From Batillaria attramentaria (lineage: Eukaryota; Mollusca; Gastropoda; Batillariidae), in assembly GCA_018292915.2 (NCBI GenBank), contig JACVVK020000150.1, positions 1,328,871-1,392,870 on the forward strand: 64,000 nt of DNA, given 5' to 3'. The notes beneath the pieces are model-generated. The model saw only the letters and a list, made by a program, of their open reading frames with translations, searched no databases and was not told the DNA's origin. Both the position numbers and the translations under genes were made by a program. Positions 61,305 through 64,000 of this stretch are shown piece after piece. Positions within the stretch are counted from its first letter, which is position 1. Every line of letters starts with the position of its first letter.

Positions 61305-63136
61305 ACACATGTGTTTTACAGGTTTTACTATGAGAACCCTGGTGTGTTCACCCCGGAACAGCTTATTGAAATCAAGCGGACGTCTTTGGCTCAGATAATA
61401 TGCCAGAGTGCTGACAACATTGATCGCGTTCAGCCAGACGTGTTCCTCCGTGTGGAGAATGATGAAGAATACCTAACCTGCAACAGTTACCCACGCTTAG
61501 ACCTGCGCATGTGGACTGACTGTTGCGAAGGTAAGTGAGTTTTGTGTTGGTCAGCTGAGTACCGTTACACTGGCAGTTCTTAGATTCAGAAACTGAATAT
61601 TACGTTTGGAAAAGTGCAGGCGATGGAAAAAGAAGTAGCAGAAAATCTGATACGTGTAAGAGCTGGTGGTTTATTATCCGTTTGCTTTGCAGTCACAAAA
61701 GCAAGTTGCCTCCAGCAAGTCTAGTTGTCTGTCAAAATCTGGTCATTTTTCATTCATCCACAGACTGCCGTCGTCGTGGAAGCTTCAGCTCTTTCGCCAG
61801 CCATTTCCGAGGCCGGCGCTCAGTGGATCAAAGTTACCCAGATAATCATTTTGATGATGGTGAAATGCCAAAGGAGATGGGCGATGATAGGAGGGTGTCC
61901 CCGAGATCATGGACAACAACAGTGTGAGAAACAAAGTGGAGAAGGGGACGGAGGAGAAGGTGGAGACGTGCTCCAAGGAAGATGTAGATCTGATGGACAC
62001 TCGCATCGAGGGCATGGAGGCGGCCATGATGGAGATGAATCACCTCGTACAACTCATGCAGAAGAAGGTATGGAAGTGGTCAGATGTGTGTGTTCACTTG
62101 TCCCTGTGGTTATGTGTTTTTACGGGTATATGCGGCATGCCCTGACAAGGTAAGTTACGTGGAGCCTTGTGTATCCCTATTGCACCACTAAAATTTATGA
62201 TCACCTTGGGAGTGCTCTGTGGATTCTATGACTGGAAGGTATTCCAAGGTAGCTGGGCCAAAAAAAAACCAACATTTTGTGGAGCCCAAGGGTCTAATGA
62301 AGCTTGATGAACTGACTTACGTCTGATCATTTGGCATTTTGCTGTTCAAAGTATGGGATTTTTGTTTCTATCATGAATCAGCATTGCTTCTTCCACCTTT
62401 GATACTTTTAAATGTCTTTCCACCTGTGCAGTAAGGAACATCCATGATACAGCATAAATAAAAGTTGTCCTTTTGTGGCTTCTATATGTCACTGTTGATT
62501 GACTGACCTGTATTTGGCCTGCTGTTTTCTCGTTCGCACAGGTGAAGCACATGCAGAAAAAGCTGAGAGGCAGCCGGCCACTTCACTGCAGAGATAAATC
62601 AGGAGTTTTGCGTCACCACGGATCAAGATGGAAGCTGGATGTGTGTGTTAGCTGTATATGCAGGGTGAGAAAATGTTTTTTTGTGTGCGTGATCTGCAAC
62701 GAGAAAGGCTTGTTAATGACTATGACAAAAATGCAATGCATTGTACATGTACAATATAACTGTATTTCAGCCTTGATAAGCCTTTGTTAGGCGTTTTGTC
62801 TGCGTGAACCTGGAATATATACAGTTTATGTGAATGTAATTGTGGACTCTTGTTTCAAATATGCACAGTGCTCCTAGTGTTAGAACTAGTGAAATCAAGG
62901 AAGCAAGTAAGATATTTGTCTTTTCCTGTGAAAGTTTGTGTGGTAAATGAACATGGATAGATGTTTAACTGTTTGAAATGGCCGTCTTTCTTAATGGTAA
63001 ATCTAAATCCTGCATTAGTCATGGAATGCGGTTTCATGTGCAGAGAGGTCAGATAGAGTGTTCAGCAATGTCGTGTCAAGCCACTACCTGCCCCAACCCG
63101 GTGTTCGTGGAGGGAGAGTGCTGCCCCAAATGCTGA
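38656..63136 (+). CDS. PXDN: Peroxidasin (LRR - Ig - animal haem peroxidase - VWC), multi-exon gene
   Basis: Peroxidasins are secreted haem peroxidases; the vertebrate and fly enzymes make hypobromous acid, which forms sulfilimine cross-links in collagen IV of basement membranes. The spliced product (about 1457 residues without the optional microexon; human PXDN is 1479) reads: signal peptide 1-28, LRR N-cap 29-60, LRRs 61-156, LRR C-cap about 165-211, Ig domains about 212-578, linker, peroxidase domain about 690-1270, RGRR at 1300-1303, coiled-coil about 1334-1395, VWC about 1402-1457. Key residues are visible: Gln789, Asp792 and His793 in GQFLDHD, Arg944 and Glu947 in DHRANEQ, and proximal His1041 in RFGHSL. 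Coding exons: 38656-38837, 43800-43871, 44977-45048, 46168-46239, 47092-47163, 48142-48305, (50312-50329), 52186-52303, 53298-53464, 53685-53954, 54782-55060, 56053-56319, 56690-56956, 57838-58071, 58545-58891, 59000-59356, 59674-60259, 60874-60991, 61322-61530, 61764-62067, 62542-62664, 63044-63136. Exon 20 contains an apparent one-base frameshift. Confidence 0.95.
40851..40910. repeat. (GT)n microsatellite in intron 1
   Basis: (GT)n with two GTAT interruptions. Confidence 0.93.
41708..41982. repeat. 55-bp minisatellite, 5 units, in peroxidasin intron 1
   Basis: Five almost identical units (CTTAGTGTGTCAGGGGATGT...GAGGCTGACAAA). The near identity implies recent expansion. Confidence 0.9.
42285..42392 (-). 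mobile_element. Possible tRNA-like SINE fragment in intron 1
   Basis: On the minus strand, GGTTCAAGTCCCC (B box) follows an A-box-like GTGATTTAGCAGTTA at tRNA spacing. The rest of the element is not clear. Confidence 0.35.
42840..43440. repeat. Diverged tandem units of ~170-195 bp in intron 1
   Basis: Four successive units share CATTCCTCTCACCCCTGGTC, GTGAGTTCCAGATAC, CACTGTGGCC and GATGACCTGATCTCTACTGT. A separate pair of related blocks (TGTTCCTAGGAGGTTCATC) lies about 190 bp apart at 42.4-42.7 kb. Confidence 0.65.
43800..43871 (+). CDS. PXDN: Peroxidasin exon 2: LRR 1
   Basis: A 72-nt exon between acceptor TTTGTTTCAG and donor GTAAGT, phase 2 in and out. It encodes one 24-residue leucine-rich repeat ([20 protein letters not shown]...). 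Intron 1 before it is about 5 kb. A 48-bp tandem array begins about 15 bp after its donor. Confidence 0.93.
43887..44675. repeat. 48-bp minisatellite, about 16 units, next to exon 2 donor
   Basis: Units read GTACCTTGAGTATTGCGCGG, then CGTTAAGCTATAAATAACTA and ACTAACTT, with few substitutions (GCGCGG or GCGTGG). The array starts about 15 bp after the exon 2 splice site. Each unit carries CTAAC motifs that resemble branch points. Confidence 0.92.
44888..44941. repeat. (GT)n just upstream of exon 3
   Basis: About 27 GT units ending 35 bp before the exon 3 acceptor, where the branch point and upstream splicing signals would be. Confidence 0.93.
44977..45048 (+). CDS. PXDN: Peroxidasin exon 3: LRR 2
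   Basis: A 72-nt exon after acceptor TTCTCTTCCAG, with donor GTGAGT. It encodes one 24-residue LRR ([20 protein letters not shown]...). A (GT)n tract ends 35 bp before it. Confidence 0.93.
46168..46239 (+). CDS. PXDN: Peroxidasin exon 4: LRR 3
   Basis: A 72-nt exon after CTGTTTGCAG, with donor GTGAGT. It encodes a 24-residue LRR ([20 protein letters not shown]...). Same phase as exons 2, 3 and 5, consistent with these exons having arisen by duplication of one LRR exon. Confidence 0.93.
47092..47163 (+). CDS. PXDN: Peroxidasin exon 5: LRR 4
   Basis: A 72-nt exon after TTCCTCTGCAG, with donor GTGAGT. It encodes the fourth 24-residue LRR ([20 protein letters not shown]...). Confidence 0.93.
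47810..47946 (-). CDS. Antisense coding-like segment in peroxidasin intron 5 (possible terminal exon, unidentified)
   Basis: On the minus strand, a pyrimidine-rich stretch ending TTTACACAG at 47947 precedes 137 nt of open frame ending in TGA at 47812-47810. The 44 codons include [35 protein letters not shown] and the end QKKLHL. Third positions are mostly G or C (AGC TGC GAC ATG AAG TAC GAC CAG AAG), unlike the AT-rich intron around it. A GTACTAAT donor-like site lies 42 nt upstream of the acceptor. I do not recognise the protein family and found no partner exons. It may be the last exon of a nested gene, a displaced exon or a pseudogene piece. Confidence 0.4.
48142..48305 (+). CDS. PXDN: Peroxidasin exon 6: LRR C-cap
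   Basis: A 164-nt exon after GCATGTTTCAG, with donor GTGAGT and phase 1 out. It encodes the cysteine-rich C-terminal LRR cap: [20 protein letters not shown], then [11 protein letters not shown] and a final FHC. The four cap cysteines (C-x-C, C, C) are present. Confidence 0.93.
48940..49113 (+). mobile_element. Possible retroelement 3' tail ending in (ATT)n
   Basis: A short segment ends CTTAAGTACCTATTTTATTATTATTATTATG. It resembles the 3' ends of the LINE fragments at 32.5 and 55.8 kb, which also finish in (ATT)n after an AGTAC or GCGCT motif. No coding remnant is visible. Confidence 0.3.
50312..50329 (+). CDS. PXDN: Candidate 18-nt microexon between LRR cap and Ig1
   Basis: An 18-nt segment sits between a strong pyrimidine tract ending TCTACTTCTAG and a donor-like GTATTA. 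Phase 1 on both sides makes it frame-neutral; it would insert six residues (DYEIEQ) between the LRR cap and Ig1. The junction without it (FHC then EPPTIT) matches the vertebrate peroxidasin layout better, so if real it is probably a cassette exon. It could also be a chance match. Confidence 0.35.
52186..52303 (+). CDS. PXDN: Peroxidasin exon: first half of Ig domain 1
   Basis: A 118-nt exon, phase 1 in and 2 out, after GTGAATTGCAG and before donor GTAGGT. It encodes the first sheet of Ig1, with its cysteine in VYFTCRAEG and the core tryptophan in EIMWMHN. The following intron carries a probable solo LTR. Confidence 0.92.
52465..53200 (-). mobile_element. Probable solo LTR, antisense, between the two Ig1 exons
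   Basis: A 736-bp block, richer in G and C than the intron around it, is bounded by TGTTGAG... and ...GGCTACA. On the minus strand this gives TGTAGCC...CAACA ends (TG...CA). An AATAAA (plus-strand TTTATT at 52525) lies about 60 bp before its 3' end, as in an LTR polyadenylation region. No gag or pol coding was found. I could not identify a target-site duplication, so the boundaries are tentative. Confidence 0.45.
53298..53464 (+). CDS. PXDN: Peroxidasin exon: second half of Ig domain 1
   Basis: A 167-nt exon after CCCTTTCAG, with donor GTGTGT. It completes Ig1: [20 protein letters not shown], then [13 protein letters not shown] with the second Ig cysteine, ending RYFGEP. Phase 1 out. Confidence 0.93.
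53685..53954 (+). CDS. PXDN: Peroxidasin exon: Ig domain 2
   Basis: A 270-nt exon holding one complete I-set Ig domain, phase 1 on both sides. Cysteines lie in [13 protein letters not shown] and GEYQCYASN, the tryptophan in MSWTKD. Donor is GTTAGT. Confidence 0.93.
54301..54748 (-). mobile_element. SINE family B copy 2 (long tRNA-headed SINE) in the intron before Ig3
   Basis: The minus strand begins with a tRNA-like head (TAGTATAGTGGTT as A box, GGTTCGAATCC as B box), continues for about 370 bp of body and ends in poly(A) (T10 at 54301). It matches the element at 4762-5313 along most of its length. Its 5' end stops 33 bp before the Ig3 exon. Confidence 0.75.
54782..55060 (+). CDS. PXDN: Peroxidasin exon: Ig domain 3
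   Basis: A 279-nt exon with one complete Ig domain, phase 1 on both sides: [33 protein letters not shown]. Acceptor GTTTGTGCAG, donor GTGAGG. A family B SINE ends only 33 bp upstream of the exon. Confidence 0.93.
55455..55862 (+). mobile_element. LINE 3' end (reverse transcriptase C-terminus) in the intron before Ig4
   Basis: An open frame to 55701 encodes [20 protein letters not shown], then [17 protein letters not shown] and stop. This is the C-terminal block seen in many invertebrate LINE ORF2 proteins. It is followed by (CTG)n, (GT)n and a tail GCGCTATATAAGTAC...(ATT)n. The 5' end is truncated. Confidence 0.75.
56053..56319 (+). CDS. PXDN: Peroxidasin exon: Ig domain 4
   Basis: A 267-nt exon with one complete Ig domain, phase 1 on both sides: [32 protein letters not shown]. 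Acceptor TTATTTTCAG, donor GTGAGA. Confidence 0.93.
56690..56956 (+). CDS. PXDN: Peroxidasin exon: linker into peroxidase domain
   Basis: A 267-nt exon. It encodes the alpha-helical linker seen in peroxidasins ([40 protein letters not shown]). Acceptor GTCCTTCAG, donor GTGAGT, phase 1 on both sides. Confidence 0.92.
57838..58071 (+). CDS. PXDN: Peroxidasin exon: start of haem peroxidase domain
   Basis: A 234-nt exon encoding the N-terminal part of the peroxidase fold: cysteine-rich [16 protein letters not shown], then [11 protein letters not shown] and [14 protein letters not shown], ending YENGFNTPV. Phase 1 on both sides, donor GTAGGA. Confidence 0.94.
58545..58891 (+). CDS. PXDN: Peroxidasin exon: distal haem site
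   Basis: A 347-nt exon, phase 1 in and 0 out. [15 protein letters not shown] carries the distal histidine (His793) with Gln789, and Asp792, which in this family forms an ester bond to haem. The exon ends SLFYHT before donor GTAATT; this is the only boundary that joins in frame to VAPREQ in the next exon. Confidence 0.94.
59000..59356 (+). CDS. PXDN: Peroxidasin exon: peroxidase core with catalytic Arg/Glu
   Basis: A 357-nt exon, phase 0 on both sides. It encodes [20 protein letters not shown] and [19 protein letters not shown]. Arg944 is the expected catalytic arginine and Glu947 the second haem-linking carboxylate. Donor GTTGGT follows WDGNK. Confidence 0.94.
59674..60259 (+). CDS. PXDN: Peroxidasin exon: proximal histidine region
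   Basis: At 586 nt the largest coding exon, phase 0 in and 1 out. It starts [30 protein letters not shown] holds the proximal haem ligand His1041, and [13 protein letters not shown] is the signature of animal haem peroxidases. Donor GTTCGT. Confidence 0.95.
60874..60991 (+). CDS. PXDN: Peroxidasin exon: peroxidase C-terminal part
   Basis: A 118-nt exon, phase 1 in and 2 out, encoding [23 protein letters not shown] and FQRLRDGDR. Acceptor CTCTTTTAG, donor GTGGGT. Confidence 0.93.
61271..61303. repeat. (GT)n just upstream of exon 19
   Basis: About 16 GT units ending 18 bp before the exon 19 acceptor (GTGTTTTACAG). The normal pyrimidine tract is short here. Confidence 0.93.
61322..61530 (+). 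CDS. PXDN: Peroxidasin exon: end of peroxidase domain
   Basis: A 209-nt exon encoding [37 protein letters not shown] and [10 protein letters not shown]. Phase 2 in, 1 out, donor GTAAGT. A (GT)n tract ends about 18 bp before its acceptor. Confidence 0.93.
61764..62067 (+). CDS. PXDN: Peroxidasin exon 20: convertase site and coiled-coil, with apparent frameshift
   Basis: The entry frame reads [20 protein letters not shown], containing the RGRR motif at which peroxidasins are cut by a proprotein convertase, then continues to a TGA at 61925-61927. The expected helical segment ([17 protein letters not shown]... [13 protein letters not shown]) follows in the next frame from about 61909 and leaves through donor GTATGG at 62068 in phase 0, matching the next exon. 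One base must be missing between about 61850 and 61909; the C4 run at 61897-61900 is a candidate. This may be a sequence error or a real truncating allele. Confidence 0.8.
62542..62664 (+). CDS. PXDN: Peroxidasin exon 21: end of coiled-coil and first half of VWC
   Basis: A 123-nt exon, phase 0 on both sides: [10 protein letters not shown] continues the helix, then [20 protein letters not shown] and CVSCICR begin the von Willebrand factor C domain. Acceptor GTTCGCACAG, donor GTGAGA. Confidence 0.9.
63044..63136 (+). CDS. PXDN: Peroxidasin exon 22: VWC end and stop codon
   Basis: The last coding exon, after [32 protein letters not shown], then a final ECCPKC directly before TGA at 63134-63136. 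The CCPKC ending is typical of VWC domains and of the C-terminus of peroxidasins. Confidence 0.93.
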   Translation, partial: RGQIECSAMSCQATTCPNPVFVEGECCPKC

Positions 63137-64000
63137 TACTAAACACCAGTAGCTTGCAGCACCAGCCGTCTTCTCTTCATCTCCCCCACCACCACCACCA
63201 GCCATCCTGTGTTAACCACACTGTTAACTCGTCTGTGGTGCTGCACAACATGTCTACCACTCTTACATGCTCATCATACCATGTACCGGTATTCTCTCAA
63301 CTGTTACCAAAGGCTTTCAGTGTATAGATCTGGAGATGTGCAGCCACACCAGTAGAGGCAAAAGGTCAACAGAGGAGCAGCTGCAGTGATGGGTTAATCA
63401 GATTTTACGTGCGACGAATGAATGAAGAAAGATGTTGCTGTGTTTGTGAAGCGAGTCTAATCCTCGACACAAAAACGACGGAAGATTAAGGACGGTTTGT
63501 GCTTGTTCTGTTCCCGTGATAACTTTTGCATCCGGTTTAAAAAAACTCGGACGTTTGCTGGTGTTGACGTAATGCGGATTTCTCTGTGGAATGTATAAGC
63601 CATTTAATTTAGCACACCATTTGTAGGAGGACAGAATGTTCATCAGAAATCCCATGGGGTTTGTTCTCACGGGAATATCTGCAGGATATGTATATGTTCT
63701 GGTCTCTGAAGACAAAACTGAGGGAGAAAAGTGCCTCTGGTGACGTGTTGAGGGTGTTTTTGGTTGTCGCGAGAATCAGCCAGAAGTATAGGTTCACGTC
63801 GTGTGTCTCTGTATTACTCACCAAGCAAAACTGTAAAGACTGGTGGAGACTAACCGGAATCCCAGAGCGCCACATCTTCAAAGGAGATGGACTGTACCTG
63901 TGTATACCCAGAAACTATGGAGCAAAAATCATTCACACCTGTTGCACTTGGATGCAGTATGGTAAAGCTGTACTTCTTCACAAGTGAGTGGTGTTCTGTT
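63137..64000 (+). other. PXDN: Probable 3' UTR of peroxidasin
   Basis: Sequence after the stop codon runs to the window edge. No AATAAA or ATTAAA was seen, so the transcript end probably lies beyond the window. An open frame at 63661-63987 has no recognisable domain and is treated as chance. Confidence 0.5.

Noticed and set aside
61823..61890. A 68-bp mini-intron that would restore frame in exon 20
   Set aside because: The length is right (2 modulo 3) and GT...AG exists, but the acceptor lacks a pyrimidine tract and it would remove [13 protein letters not shown], which resembles the peroxidasin sequence after the convertase site. A single missing base explains the data better.
63661..63987. 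A 108-codon frame in the peroxidasin 3' UTR
   Set aside because: No similarity recognised; it lies downstream of the clear stop codon and CCPKC terminus.

Overview
This is a eukaryotic, almost certainly invertebrate, genome window. It has GT-AG introns, tRNA-headed SINEs, fragments of LINE retrotransposons, MITE-like fold-back elements and an extreme load of (CA)n, (CT)n and homopolymer tracts. The SINE that recurs most here (tRNA-like head, then a conserved body ending in CCCAAACACCCACC) and the microsatellite density fit a mollusc, most likely a gastropod. That placement is inference; no species-specific marker was identified.

The only complete gene I can support is a peroxidasin (PXDN/Pxn) orthologue on the + strand, from the start codon at 38656 to the stop at 63136. 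I traced 21 coding exons plus one optional 18-nt microexon, all with GT-AG boundaries and compatible phases. The order of domains is the full peroxidasin order: signal peptide, LRR N-cap, four 24-residue LRR exons of exactly 72 nt each, LRR C-cap, four Ig domains, animal haem peroxidase domain, an RGRR convertase site, a coiled-coil and a C-terminal VWC domain. Without the microexon the coding exons sum to 4373 nt, one base short of 1458 codons. The missing base falls in exon 20, between the convertase site and the coiled-coil, where the reading frame breaks.

Positions 1 to about 38.1 kb hold no gene that I can support. They are a mosaic of microsatellites, minisatellites, at least six copies of SINE family A (several with target-site duplications), one copy of a long second SINE (family B), two LINE 3' ends, a 0.77-kb nested fold-back at 8.2-9.0 kb, a clean 0.41-kb fold-back at 27.3-27.7 kb and two short TIR elements near 35-36 kb.

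The introns of the peroxidasin gene also carry insertions: tandem arrays in introns 1 and 2, a probable solo LTR between the two Ig1 exons, a second family B SINE ending 33 bp before the Ig3 exon, and a LINE 3' end before the Ig4 exon. In intron 5 there is a short, strongly coding-like open segment on the opposite strand, with its own splice acceptor and stop codon. It may be the last exon of an unidentified antisense gene or a displaced exon. The 3' UTR of peroxidasin runs from 63137 towards the window end, with no AATAAA seen.
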